Assembly: GCA_047967505.1 (NCBI GenBank)
Contig: CM106539.1
Source: Dipteris shenzhenensis
Lineage: Eukaryota > Polypodiophyta > Polypodiopsida > Gleicheniales
Strand: one strand, 5' to 3'
DNA length: 64,000 nt
Made by a program: the position numbers and the translations under genes. Of the stretch, positions 21,789-33,400 are shown piece by piece; within the stretch, counting starts at the first letter, position 1, and each line of letters starts with the position of its first letter. The notes under the pieces were generated by a model, which searched no databases, was not told the origin of the DNA, and saw only the letters and a list, made by a program, of their open reading frames with translations.

Positions 21789-24700
21789 TTACCACTGCAT
21801 TGCTAGTACCAGGAGACGAGATATTCTTAGACATGAGATTGGTATTCGCTAGCAATTGGCAGCTTTGCAAAGGGAAGAGCAAAAACGGCCTTCAAATGCT
21901 TGGATTCAGGAGCGCTTTGCTGCAGCAACGGCTCATCAGCAAATATTGCTTGATCAGAGAGCAGAGTATGCCTTTCATGCACGGGAGTCCTTCTAGATTT
22001 AGATGGGTGGTAGAGTCAATAAACACTTTTTCTCTACTTTTGGCCGCAGACATAATAGAGAGAGTGTATCCTAGCTTATTGACTCACATGGGGTTTTACA
22101 GACAGATCCAGATGACGTCATGCGCATAGCTTCAGATTTCTAGTCCGCCCTTCTTACTGCAGATCCTGACACACAGGGTAGAGAGGATGCTAGACAAGTT
22201 ATTTGGCAAAGCATCCCTATGTTGGTGAAACTGGATATGCATGTTTTGCTTGATGCTCCTTTCACCAACACAGAGTTCAGGACTGCACTTCCAGTCCTTC
22301 ACAAGGGCAAGTGCCCAGGTTCGGATGGCCTCACCCCTTCTTTCTTCATTGCATTTTGGGATATGATTGGAGACTACATTACATCACCAGGGCATTTGGG
22401 ACTCTGGCAAGATGCTAGGGTCGCTCATAGAGGGTCTCATCCACCTTATCTCGAAAGGGGTTGCAAAAATTTAGTGTCCTAGTGGAAGCCTATCACAATT
22501 TTGGCCAAGGAAATGAAACTCCAATTGCAGCGCCTTCTCCCAGATCTTATTCATGATACTCAAACGGGATTTGTGTATGGTAGAAGCATTTTTTATAACA
22601 TTTTCTCCTTTTGAGAAGCTTCAGAGTGGGCCATGCAGAGTGGCCAGAATCCAGCCATTCTACTCTTGGATTTTGAGAAAGCTTATGACAGAGTAGATTG
22701 GGGTTTTTTGGAGGGCACCCTTCTACGTTTTGGCTTTACGGATGCTTGGATCAAAGGTGTTTCCTCTTTGTACAGATCAGCCCACAGCCAGGTACTTATT
22801 AGTGGGGTAAGGGGTGAGAGATTTTAGATTTCCAGATCAGTCCATCAGGGAGGCCCCCTTGCTCCTTTTCTTTTTTTGTTCATGGCGGAAGCTATGAGTA
22901 TCTATATTAGATATCAAGCTCACATCAAACGAGAAGAGGAGCTACTTGACAATGAGTTGGCAGATGACACGGCAGTTTACTTGGATGCCACACCACAGAC
23001 TCTCACTTCTTTCAGGACAGAATTGGATTTATTTTTCTTGGCTTTTGGATCAATGACAAGGACACTTCAGATTGGGGGCTTGACATAGGTTTCACTTGGG
23101 TTCAGAGGGGTGTGCCAGTCAGGTTTTTGGGATGTCAGGTCGGCTTGGATATTTCCTCCACACAACAGTTTGCTCTCGAGTTGGAGAGCATTAGGAGGAA
23201 GCTCCTTTTTTGGAGCTCAACCGAGCTGGACCTTGCCTCTAGAGTTGTGGTGATCAACCAAGTCCTCTTGGCCACGGCCTGGTTTGTTTGTTGTTGCTGG
23301 TGCGGTTCTAGGGATTGCTTTAGCTAGGGTGGCTTGGGAGACCCTCATCCTCCCTACACAAGAAGGGGGTCTCAATATTATTGATCCAGATTTACAGTGC
23401 AGAGCTTTACTCTGCAAGATGGTGGTGCAGGGACTTATGCTAAGGCAGGAGCCGTGGAATGTCTTTTATATTAGCAGCATACAGACGTGCACACCTTCGT
23501 CAAGAGGAGACTGGAGGGGCAATATTAGATGGATCCTCACCGCAGCACACCTCAGGTCTCCTTCGTCCCCTCTCATGGTTGCCATCCTAAAAGCATGGGC
23601 CAGCTTCAGGAGCACTCTTTGGAGGATTCCCCCTTCTTCTCGCGAAGAGATTGATAGGCAACCGGTCATGTGGAATGACAGTATTTTGGATGATAGTGGC
23701 AGACCACTTGGTGCTTCACTCTACATGCAGTGGTCCAGATGGGAGAGGGGACCTGCCTCATCTCTGGGGTCATGGAAAGCTTTTCGGAGGCTTCCATAGG
23801 AGACTAAATCTCAGTTGACAGGACATCTCAGAGGCGAGTGTAGGGAGGATTTGGCAGATTGAGGCAGCCCTTCCAGTGGATTGGGTATACACAGATGACA
23901 TGCCTCTCACTTGCTCCACTTTTGCAGGTGCTTTTACGAGAGGGGGTGTTCCTCTTCAGGTTTTGGCCTTTTGAGATGCACATGGGGATGCCTTGGTTTT
24001 TGATGTGCATGATGGTGACATATTGTTCAGGTCCATAGAGGACATCTTGCTTGAGTGTGCCTTTCAGCCTATTAGGGTTGTAGGCCTTTTGGTGCAAGGA
24101 TTAGATTCAGAGTGGTTCCTTGACCCAGACCCCCGGCTTCTCTCCACTGGATCTTGGAGACTTTGGCTCTACGGGGGAGTTCCCATTAGGTATTTGCAGT
24201 GGGATCCTGGAGAGTGGGAGTGGATTGACGCAGGGCATCGAGAGAAGAGCATCCCCTTCTCTCGCTACACGGTCAGTAATCCCAAGAGATTCCAGCTCAG
24301 TAGTAGAGGTTGGAGACCTTCCAAAGTTCCTCATTGGGAGGAATTTGATATCACTACGGATTTGCAGAAGGTGCTTCTGAAGGAGACTCTGGAAATCCCA
24401 CAGGAATAGAAAGATCACTCTTTTCTTTTGGCTCTCTATCCATGGTGGGATTGCAGTGAACCTTTGGAGATCCAGATTCAGAGCCGACCCTACTTGCCCT
24501 CGTTCCCTCTCTACTTTGGAGACGATTCAACATTACTTATGGGATTGCAGACAGCAGGCGAGGATGATTTGGATGGAGATAGCTAGGATTTTCAGTCACT
24601 TTGTGCACTCCCCATTCTTTATGACATGGGGCTCAATGGCTTGGCTTACTGGGCCTCAAGTCTTTTATGAGAGACATGACTCTTCTCGGGCCATTTTGAT

Positions 24701-25180
24701 TCGACGTCATCAGGTTGAATCATGTTCTTTAGATGCGGTACCACACCTTCCTTTTGCAGCTGTGCATGCCTCTGTGGATACCTCTTGGGAGATATTGGCG
24801 AGCATAGCAGCCTGGCATATCTGGAGAGCCAAATGCACAGAGGCATTGGAGGGAACTCAGGTTCATCCCTCGCACACATTGGCTAGTATTTGGATAGACA
24901 CCATACATACTTTGATGGCCGTATGGACGAGTATGCAAGGAGACTCCCGTGCAGCTTCAACTAGGAGAGCTTCATTCTTCAGGGAATGGAAGGATTCTCC
25001 TTTATTCTCTGAGACTCTTACAGGGTTGAGGTGGCACTTTCAGCCTCAGCCTTGGTTGTTTTCCACCTCATTTGGAGGGGTTTATTTATCCTTATGGTTT
25101 CATGATGTATTCCGCTTTGAGCTTGCTGTCGCGGGTTTTTTCTCTTACTTAATAGAAGTCTCTTGAAAAAAAAAAAAAGA
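21789..25180 (+). pseudogene. LINE-1 ORF2 reverse transcriptase half, with poly-A tail
   Basis: Continuation of LINE-1 after Copia A. RT motifs in order: KCPGSDGLTPSFF (22,310), TGFVYGRSIF, ILLLDFEKAYDRVDW (22,660), QGGPLAPFLFLF, ELADDTAVYL (22,960, the catalytic AxDD), RFLGCQVGLDI, LASRVVVINQVLL. A degraded zf-RVT knuckle (DPTCPR...QHYLWDC) lies near 24,490-24,550. A short deletion follows the ADD motif relative to LINE-3. Many stops and frameshifts. The element ends in a poly-A at 25,167-25,179. Total LINE-1 without Copia A is about 6.4 kb, a normal L1 length. Confidence 0.9.
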
Positions 25181-25560
25181 GTGTGTTGGTGTGTAGTACT
25201 AGGTGATCTAGTACTAATCTATGTGTGTGAGTCTTGTGTGAGTGCCACGTGTCATCATGGGACTTATCCCATATGCACTAGGTGTTAGTTTGTGAGTGAG
25301 TAGCCTATATAAGGCTTGTACTTCACTTTAGAGTTAAGGCCTTCAAGGCCGCAAGCATTGGTATTTGTAAATCGTGCCTTTAATCGTGTACACTCAATGG
25401 ACCCATCATTTCTTAGAAACCCGCTAAGGGAGCTTGTTTGTTGAGCTGCCTTCACTATTGGCATGGAGATCTTGCTTGAAAGAATTAGATTTAAAACAAG
25501 GTAGTCATGCCAATAATCTCCTATGGATCATTATGCGTCTGTCCCTTACTCATGACGTAG
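25181..25560 (+). other. LTR-like stretch with TATA box and GTAC dyad
   Basis: Begins TGTTGGTGTG, contains a perfect dyad AGTACTAG-GTGAT-CTAGTACT at about 25,196-25,216 and CTATATAAGG near 25,308. This looks like a promoter of a retrotransposon LTR, but no partner copy or primer-binding site is seen. Confidence 0.3.
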
Positions 25561-27180
25561 ATGTTGGATTTGCATCCTAGGCTGCATGATAGAAAAGAAT
25601 TGGTGGGTTATGAGATCCTTTTGATGCATCAAGCTAGAAGATTCTGCTTGTCTTGCCTGATTCACATGCAAATCTACTATGGCCCACTTGTATAAGGAGC
25701 GGTCTGGTTGTTGCTTCTTGAACCTCTCTGATGTGCAATTCCATTTATTAATGATACATAATGGCTTTACGCTTCTATAACACTATATTTAATGATACAT
25801 AATCCAGCTTGCAATCAGACTCTTTTAAAAATCAATGCAATGCAACTCTTAACCTATTCTAACCTAAACTAACTTAGCCTAACAATTCCTAGCTTAACCT
25901 AACTTATCTTGGCCAGCACACATTGCAGGAAAGCAAACAGAGTAGCCAAAACTTGAGACATGACATGACCAATAAAATAGGTGATGACACAGCCAGCATG
26001 GCATGAACACATAGCCACACAACACATGCGCACGCGTGCACACACACACATAAAACTACAAGAAACGCCAACAAGAGTAGCTGTAGCTGCGAACACCCAT
26101 TGTAGTAAGAAATTGCCAACTGCAATACTAGATGTGAGGGGAAGGGAGGCAACAAGAGAGGGCATTGAGAGAGATGGGAGAGGGGGCCACATAGGGAGAG
26201 GCAATGGACAACATGGGAGAGGAGACCACACAGGGAAAAAGACGCTGGCCAAGAAAGCAAGGCAAGGGAGGCCAATTAGAGGGGACAGGGGATGAGAGAC
26301 CAAAAGCGATCCCAAAAATGCTCTAGATGTGCTGGCTATCAAGGAATTTTAGGTTTTATTTACCTCCATATGCTTGCATGCATATAGTTATTTTATTGTA
26401 CATTGGTATAGAGCATGCTCCACCCCCATGTGTGAGCCTCTGCTCATGTGACATTTGTATAGGAGACATATGGCAAGACTGCATGTTGACAAGCATGCTG
26501 CCAAGAGCACAGGCAGCACAGCAAGGCAGCAGACACGTAAGCTGCCACACTGTAAGACAGCTTTGCATGGCTGTATGGATGCCACACATGATGTGCAACA
26601 AATGGGAGCCGTAAAGGCCTAGGACAACAGGAGAAAAGCCATGCTGTTGGAGTCGCGGGACTAGACAAGCAAATCAAAGTGGGGCCTACAAAAGTATAGT
26701 CGACTAGTCTACCAACCTTTGACGAGGGCAGAAAATTAGCCATGCCACAAGTTTATGCATCGACAAGAACATAGGAACCATGGACAAAGATTAAAGGAAA
26801 CTAGGAAAAGAGAAGAAAGCAACCGAGTATGGGGTCCAATCTGCCCCCTCTAGATGGTGGGTCTTGCTTCCCATATAGAGTAGCTATATCTTTCATTGAA
26901 AAACAAAAAGAGCCCTTAATAGTACATAAAAAATCATCCCTTGTCCACAATTCGACGGATTGCCCAACATAGCTTAATATGCCCCTCATCCAAAATTAAT
27001 AAAATACATTACCCCACAATTTAATTATACATTATCTTATAATATTGGACCATGGCATTTATCAACCATTTGATACTTTGCTCAATCCAAATTATCTTCA
27101 CCATCTTCATTATGTTGTGGATTCATGTGGTTAGAGAGAAATGCAACAAGGATAGAGGGAGAGAAAGAGTGTGAGGCAAA
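25561..27180. other. Intergenic, no gene recognised
   Basis: AT-rich DNA with a run of AACCTA-like repeats (25,850-25,910), a CA microsatellite near 26,030-26,050 and a purine-rich repeat stretch with GGGAGAGG units (26,140-26,290). The ORFs of 120-150 codons on the minus strand here are low-complexity and match nothing I know. Confidence 0.6.
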
Positions 27181-27846
27181 GTGAAGAGCGGACTGGATCG
27201 TAGGAGGAGCTTCGTCTGCTGCTGCCCCCTGCCTTCGTCCATCGCCATCAGCCACCCCTGGCAGCGCCCCGCCCTTAGCTGCGATCTGCTCCTTGGCAGC
27301 GACCTGTTGCCTAGGCCTTGCAGATTAGCCGCGATCTGGTCAGCGACCTGCTGCCTAGGTTGCGCAGGTTTCCCTGCAGCGTGTCGCCTCCCCTTGCCTT
27401 CTCGAGTTGCGCCTCCTCTTAGCCCGTTTGGCTGCTGCAGGGGCGTCCTGGTGGTCGAGCCCCCCTTAGCCTGTTCGCGTTGTGCCCCCCCCTTCAGCCC
27501 GCTGTGCAGGTCGCGCCCTACTGTGCCTTCTTCAGGTCGCCCCTTCTGGCTGCCTTCTAGGACGCCCTTCAGGCCGCCAGTAGCTGTCTGCCCCCTCCCT
27601 TGCACCTCAGGTTGGGCTTCAGGGCCCTCTTTTAGGACTGTTCTATGTGAGTTCCGGGGAGCTATGTTCCTGGGCTGCTTCCAGGCATTGGCAGAGGGTT
27701 TTTTTCTGTTGTCATTTCTCGCAGGCTGAAGTTGGGAGCATTCTTTAACCAGGGGGTTTTTGGGATTTTAGTGGTTGGTTGCGAGTTCTTGGTGGGTATT
27801 TTCAGCAGAGATAGCTCCTCCCCTCAAGACAGTGCAAGCTGAGACA

Positions 27847-28667
27847 ATGGAGGACACTAATGCCACTCCCATCGCCGAACCGGAGGAGATCGAAGTCACA
27901 GTTTCTTTTCCTCCCGACATTGTTACAGTTTTTCGATTGCTTGGCAGAGGGTACTTTTCTTTTGGCCTTCAGTCCGCAGAGCAGGCTCAAAGAGTACTTT
28001 TGAGCTCTCCGATTCAGTTTCAGAGCAGAGTCATCCATTTGTGGCCTTGGCGGAAGCACTTCAGTACTACATCCTCGGGACCGCGTCAGGTCTCTTTTTG
28101 GATGCTTTTCCCTGGACTTCCTGATGAGGTTAGCTCTTGTCGCAGAGCTGTGGAGCATATGGCTAGCGTGGCAGGTACAGTAATCCCATCAGGCGCTAGA
28201 CTTTCCTATGCTCAATCACTTGCTGGTACAGGTGTTACGAGGGTTAGACTCACTTCAGAGTTTCCCCTCCCCGAGCTTTGCCTACTTTGATTTCGTACTC
28301 CACGGGAGATGGGGTCCAGATGCAGCAGAGGGTTTTGTACGAGGGGCTTCCTGATCAGTGTCTTTTCTGTCGGAAGAGAGGTCATTTTATTAGGGATTGC
28401 CCTAGTCGTAGGCCTCGTTCAGAGACTCCGGATCCTTCTCACCCTACGAGAGACCCAGAGCCTTCAGTTCAGCCTCGAGGGGTCTTTGAGCCTGCTTCGA
28501 CTCATTCAGCAGAGCGAGAGGAGACTCCTCTGGCCAGTGGAATCAGAGGACCTGGAGGTGCCTCCAGTGCAACAGCTTTCACGGAGAGCTCGGGGGAGAC
28601 GAAGACAGAGGGAGAGCCAGCAGCACGAGCAGCCCTAGGTACGAGCTCACAGATGGTAGACAGTTGA
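27847..28667 (+). pseudogene. LINE-2 ORF1 N-terminal part with zinc knuckle
   Basis: RNA-binding ORF1. I chose ATG 27,847 (MEDTNATP) over the in-frame 27,775 because the acidic start resembles such proteins; this is uncertain. DUF4283-like region: FRLLGRGYFSFGLQ, then VSFWMLFPGLP. A frameshift near 28,280 separates it from an intact CCHC knuckle CLFCRKRGHFIRDCP (28,358). A Pro/Ser/Glu-rich tail ends at 28,667. LLGRG(F/Y)F and FPGLP are shared with LINE-1 ORF1. Confidence 0.75.
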
Positions 28668-28674
28668 GACTTAT

Positions 28675-28962
28675 GTGCAGGAGACCCCGAAAAGGGGAGA
28701 TGCAGAGGACCATCCGCAGGCAGGTCTTAACACGGTACAGGAGACGGTCGCTCAAGGAGTCGAGTCACTTGTGCAAGAGACCCCGGAAAAGGGAGTTGTA
28801 GAGGACCATCAGTAGGCAGGTCTTGACACTGTGCAGGAGACGGTAGATCAGGGTGTTGAGTTACATGTGCAGGAGACCCCGGAAAGGGGAGATGCGGAGG
28901 ACCATCCACAGACAGGTCTTCTCACTGAGCAGGAGACAGTAGTTCAGGATTTGATGACACTA
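28675..28962 (+). repeat. 96-bp (32-codon) minisatellite in LINE-2 ORF1
   Basis: Three copies starting at 28,675, 28,771 and 28,867, each beginning VQETP and containing EDH, with a partial fourth. The period is a multiple of three, so reading frame is kept; the first two copies carry stops. It encodes an acidic, Gln-rich repeat. Confidence 0.85.
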
Positions 28963-30262
28963 GACACCACTACCTCAGAGTCTCAGATATTGGTTACGGA
29001 GACAGTTTTTCATCAGGAGACTGCTCAGGCTGCAGTTACGGTGATGGATGCCTCTCCCCAGCAGCCCGTCGAGAGAGTGGTATTTTATGACACAGGTCAG
29101 AGTCAGAGCCCATCCCAGGATCTCATGCATCTGTACGAGGTTCCCTCGAGACCCCTTTCACAGCCCTGTCACACAGTACCTTCCTTTGTTGCTATGTGGA
29201 GCGTCCTTTTGGATACCCCTCCCAGCACAGCCTCGTCCTCGCAGCTTTTCACTCCTGGTGTATCCAGATCTTTTGCGAGTGCGGTCACAGATTTTGCTCA
29301 GTACCCAGACCGGCGTGAGGATTGGGAGATCCTAGCAAATGAGATCGAGCGAGAGTTTCAGTCACCCATGCGGACAGGCACCTCGTCGCAGATTCTTCCT
29401 CTCCCTCTCACCTATTTCAGGAGCCCTTTTCAGCTCTTCAGACTCCTAGACCTGACCCCAGGATGGTTGACAGAGATCTACCCGTTGAGTTTTGGCCCTT
29501 TTTGGCTCAAGGGATTATCACAGACTCCCTCACTCTATTGGAACTTCTACCGGTTTTTGCCGACGGTCAGAGGAGGTAGAGGAGTACTTGGGATCAGCTA
29601 CTCTCTCCAGAGAGGGGCATGTTCTTCGTTTCTCCGCTGGTAGCTTTCGATCTCGGGGGAGCGAAAGCTGGTCAGCTGAGTTACTTGACAGTGAGATTGC
29701 TAGACGGCTTAGGAGCATGACTCAGTTTTCATTAGTTCACCGTTTTGTCAGCTCGCAGATTCAGTCTTGCCCTAGGACTCTTCGACCTGGCTTCGGTGGC
29801 AGGGTCTTTCTGTTTCTGTTCTTTAAGATTCAAGGAGACTTTGATTTGCCCAGCTGACGCTAGAACTCAGAATCCGAAACCCGGCAATGTGGTGACTCGT
29901 CTATGAGCAGTGAAAATGTCTCGGATATGCGTCTATCGGGATGTCTCATGCTGTGGTGGCGGAGGGGACGTGGTCTCCTCAATCTCTGAACCCGCTGCAC
30001 TATGTTCAAGTGACCCCTCATCTCGGGCGGTCTCCTCTGAGGAAAGATGTGATAGGTCGGACCTCAATAGAGCGTGCTTTGGTCGCTCTCCATGTCGCGG
30101 GTGGCCTCTGCAACCCTCTTTCAGTGATCCAGACTACCCGCATATTAGCTAGCTCCTCCTCCTACACCCAACTTTGTCCTGGAGCTGACTCAAATTTATA
30201 GAAACCTGTGACTCACTGCTGTATTTGGTCAGCCTCTGTATCCTGTGGTCTGGTCACCTCCT
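28963..30262 (+). pseudogene. LINE-2 ORF1 C-terminal extension, decayed
   Basis: An open frame of 270 codons (28,831-29,643) covers the end of the minisatellite and a Ser/Pro/Gln-rich tail (ILANEIEREFQSP). It continues in broken frames to about 30,200. No domain is recognised here; LINE-1 ORF1 has no equivalent of this length. It may be ORF1 tail or a start of ORF2 lost to decay. Confidence 0.4.
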
Positions 30263-32255
30263 GCTGCTCTATGATCCACATCCAACAAACAGGACTCAAT
30301 CCGATGACGTCGAACCGAAATGGCCCGAGAGGAGTCAACTCTCTCATAGAACACCTGAGGTCCTGTAAGAGAAAGCCAAGCCACTGAGCCCCATGTCATA
30401 AAAAATGGGGAGTGGGCAAAGTGACTGAAAATCCTGGCTACCCCCATCCAAATCATCCTCGCCTGTCTGCAATCCCATAAGCAATGCTGAATAGACTCCG
30501 AAGCAGAAAGGCATCGAGGGCATGTAGGGTCGGCTCCGAACCTGGACCTCCAAAGGTTCACTGCAATCCCACCATGGATAGAAAGCCAAAAGAAAATAGT
30601 GATCTTTCTATTCCTGTGGGATTTCCAGAGTCTCCTCCAGAAGCACCTCTGCAGATCTGCAGTGATATCAAAAGTCTCTCAATGAGGAACTCTCGAAGGT
30701 CTCCAACCTCTACTACTGAGCTGATATCTCCTGGCATTACTGACCGTGGAACGAAAGAAGGGGATGCTCTTCTCTCGATGCCCTGTGTCAATCCACTCCC
30801 ACTCTCCGGGGTCCCACTGCAAATACCTGATGGGAACTCCCCCATAGAGCCAGAGCCTCCAAGACCCGAGTACCGGGGGTCTGGGTCTAGGAATCACTCT
30901 GAATCTGATCCCTGCACCAAAAGACCTACAACCCTGATAGGCTGAAAAGCAAACTCAAGCAAGATGTCCTCTGTGGACCTGAGCAATCTGCCACCATCCT
31001 GGACACTAAAAACCAAAGCATCCTCCTGTGCATCTTGAAAGGCCAAAACCTGAAGCGGAACACTGCCTCTCAAAAAAGTACCTGCCCAAGTGGAGGAAGT
31101 GAGTGGCATATCATCTGTGTCTACCCAAACCTCTGGAAGGGCTGCCTCAATCTGCAAGATCCTCCCTGCACTCCCTCTGAGATGTCCTGTCAACCTTGAT
31201 TTGGTCTCCTCTGGAAGCCTGCGGAAAGCTTTCCAAGACCCCATAGAAGATGCAGGTCCCCTCTCCCACCTGGACCACTGCATGTAGAGTGAGGCACCCA
31301 GTGGTCTGCCATGATCATCTAAAATACTGTCATTCCACATGATGGGTTGCCTATCAATCTCTTCCCGAGAGGAAGGAGGAATCCTCCGAAGAGTGCTTCT
31401 GAAACTGGCCCAAGCTTTCAGAATGGCAACCATGAGAGGGGACGAAGGTGATCTGAGGTGTGCTGTGGTGAAGATCCACCTAACACTGCTCATCCAGTCT
31501 CCTCCTGAAGAAGGTGTGCACCTCTGTATGCTGCTGATAAGAAAGTCCTTCCACGGTTCCTGCCCTGGCATAAGTCCCCGCACCACCATCTTGCAAAGTA
31601 AAGCTCTGCACTGTAAATCTGGATCAATAATATTGAGACCCCCTTCCTGTGTAGGGAGGATGAGGGTCTCCCAAGCCACCCTGGCTAAGGCATCTGCTGT
31701 GCCATCAAGCCCACTCCAGAGAAAGTTTCTGATCGGTCTTCTGAGCTGAATGATGCAGTCCCTAGAACGGCACCATCATGAACAAAGTTTCTGATCGGTC
31801 TTCTGAGCTGAATGATGCAGTCCCTAGAACGGCACCATCATGAACAAACAAACGAGGCCATGGCCAAGAGGACCTGGTTGACCACCACAACTCTAGAGGC
31901 AAGATCCAGCTTGGCTGAGCTCCAAAAAAGAAGCTTCCTTCTGATGCTCTCCAAAACGGGAGCAAACTACTGCATGGTAAGAATATCCAAGCCGACCTGG
32001 CAGCCCAAATACCTGATAGGCTCACCCCTCTGAACCCAAGAGAATCCTATGTCAAGCCCCCAAACTAGTGTCTCCTCATCACTGATCCAAAAGCCATTGG
32101 ATTTATGCCAATTTATTTGCGCCCCTGCCGCCAAGCAAAATAGATCCAATGCTGTCCTGAAAGAAATGAGCGTCTGTGGAGTGGCATCCAAGTAAACTGC
32201 TGTGTCATCTGCCAACTCACTGTCAAGTAGCTCCTCTTCCCTTGTGATGGGAGTG
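30263..32255 (-). mobile_element. LINE-3 fragment (RT to zf-RVT), antisense
   Basis: Same family as LINE-1, read right to left. It starts in the RT palm (ELLDSELADDTAVYLDATPQ near 32,235), then AGAQINWHKSNGFWISDEE, which LINE-1 lacks. Next come YLGCQVGLDI, ETLILPTQEGGLNIIDPDLQ and LTSSTWAGTF, and finally the zinc-finger-like zf-RVT motif DPTCPRCLSASESIQHCLWDC (30,500) in a well-preserved form. It is cut at both ends and has several frameshifts, and carries a 62-bp tandem duplication. Confidence 0.88.
31723..31846. repeat. 62-bp perfect tandem duplication in LINE-3
   Basis: Unit starting AAGTTTCTGATCGGTC occurs at 31,723 and 31,785 with no difference seen. Its length is not a multiple of three, so it also shifts the LINE frame. 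Confidence 0.9.
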
Positions 32256-32646
32256 GGAAAATATTTTAAGTCACTCCTCACACAAAATTGAAAAGACGAC
32301 AGCCTATGAATAGGTGCTTTGGTGTCATTGAAGGACAGAATAGCAAAGGCTAAGGAATTGTATTATAGGCAAACCAATGAGACCAATTTGCTCAAGTTCA
32401 TTTAATATTTGCAAACACATGCTGTAGGGGGAATTGTGAAAGTGGTGGTGCAGCGATGATGTTATTTATTGATGTGAGTGTAGGTATTATGGAGGGAACG
32501 TGAGGTGGCATAAGTTTATGCCACCACCATTGGTGTTGTATGTGAGGTTGTTGTATTGCAAAGGGTGTGATTTTTTTGTGAGTTTTTTGTCACGAGCTTT
32601 TTTTTCGATTTTCATGAATTTTGTGAGCTTTTCATTCACTTGAGGG

Positions 32647-32689
<43 letters not shown>

Positions 32690-33020
32690 ACATGGAGTGG
32701 GTTGGTTGGAAGTTTGGGTTATAGCTAGGAGGCAAGAGGGGGGGGAAGGGGGGAGTGGGGGCAGATGAAGGAAAGGGGGAGGGACAGGCGCATGGGTAAG
32801 GTGGAGATGAAGGAAAGAGGGAGGGACGGGCACATGGGTAAGGTGGCATGGAGAAGGGGGAGGGGAGTTGGAATGTATATTCATTATCATAGTGGAGAAT
32901 GGAAAGGGAGAACATATAAGGTATATGCAGAGAGGAGTGCAAGGAGGAGGGAGAGGATGAGGAATATGAAGGTTATGTTCATTTTCCAAACGTGAAGGGG
33001 AAGGGAGAGAATGTGGGAGT
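32256..33020. other. No gene; GA microsatellite and purine-rich DNA
   Basis: Contains (GA)n at about 32,651-32,686 and purine-rich repeated GGAGATGAAGGAAAG/GGGCACATGGGTAAGG units at 32,760-32,850. Parts look like a weaker outward extension of the foldback arms. Minus-strand Pro/Ser-rich ORFs here are low complexity. Confidence 0.6.
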
Positions 33021-33400
33021 ATGTTTATTTTTAAGGTGTATAATTTGACAGTTTTGACCTCATAATTTGGATTCCTTGTCGAATTCCATTCATTTTGAGT
33101 ACCGACATGACCATATTATGACAAAATTTGAAAAAATGGTGTTTTTTTCATGAATTTAGTTTTGGCCTGTTTTGGGCCTGTTTTGAGTCTGCTCTTTCTT
33201 TCATGAATTGGCCTGTTTTGGGCCTATTTTGAGTCTGCACTGACCCAAAACAGGCCAAAACTGAATTCATGAGAAAAACACCATTTTTTAAAATTTTGTC
33301 GGAATATGGCCGTGTCGGTACTCAAAATGACCGGAATTCGACGAGGAATCCAAATATGAGGTCAATACTGTCAAATTATACACCTTAAAAATGAACATAT
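33021..33400. repeat. Foldback inverted repeat
   Basis: Arms 33,021-33,176 and 33,244-33,400 are imperfect reverse complements (for example TTAAGGTGTATAATTTGACA against TGTCAAATTATACACCTTAA), around a 67-bp loop with GGCCTGTTTTGGGCCT repeats. Similarity continues outward at lower level to about 32,600 and 33,690. It suggests a foldback/MITE-like element; no transposase or target duplication was identified. Confidence 0.8.

Larger units (their letters stand above)
27181..30262 (+). mobile_element. LINE-2, 5' half (leader and ORF1)
   Basis: A GC-rich, pyrimidine-biased leader (27,181-27,740) is followed by an L1-type ORF1. Its ORF2 is absent: at about 30,262 the sequence joins antisense LINE ORF2 (LINE-3). 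The layout parallels LINE-1 (CT-rich leader, then DUF4283-like ORF1). Confidence 0.7.

Noticed and set aside
25899-26342. 147-codon minus-strand ORF
   Set aside because: Cys/Leu/Pro-rich reading of CA and GGGAGA repeats with no recognisable domain.
30240-32255. LINE-2/LINE-3 as a twin-priming 5' inversion
   Set aside because: Twin priming inverts the 5' part and leaves a normal 3' poly-A end; here the 3'-type part is inverted and has no poly-A, so the geometry does not fit.
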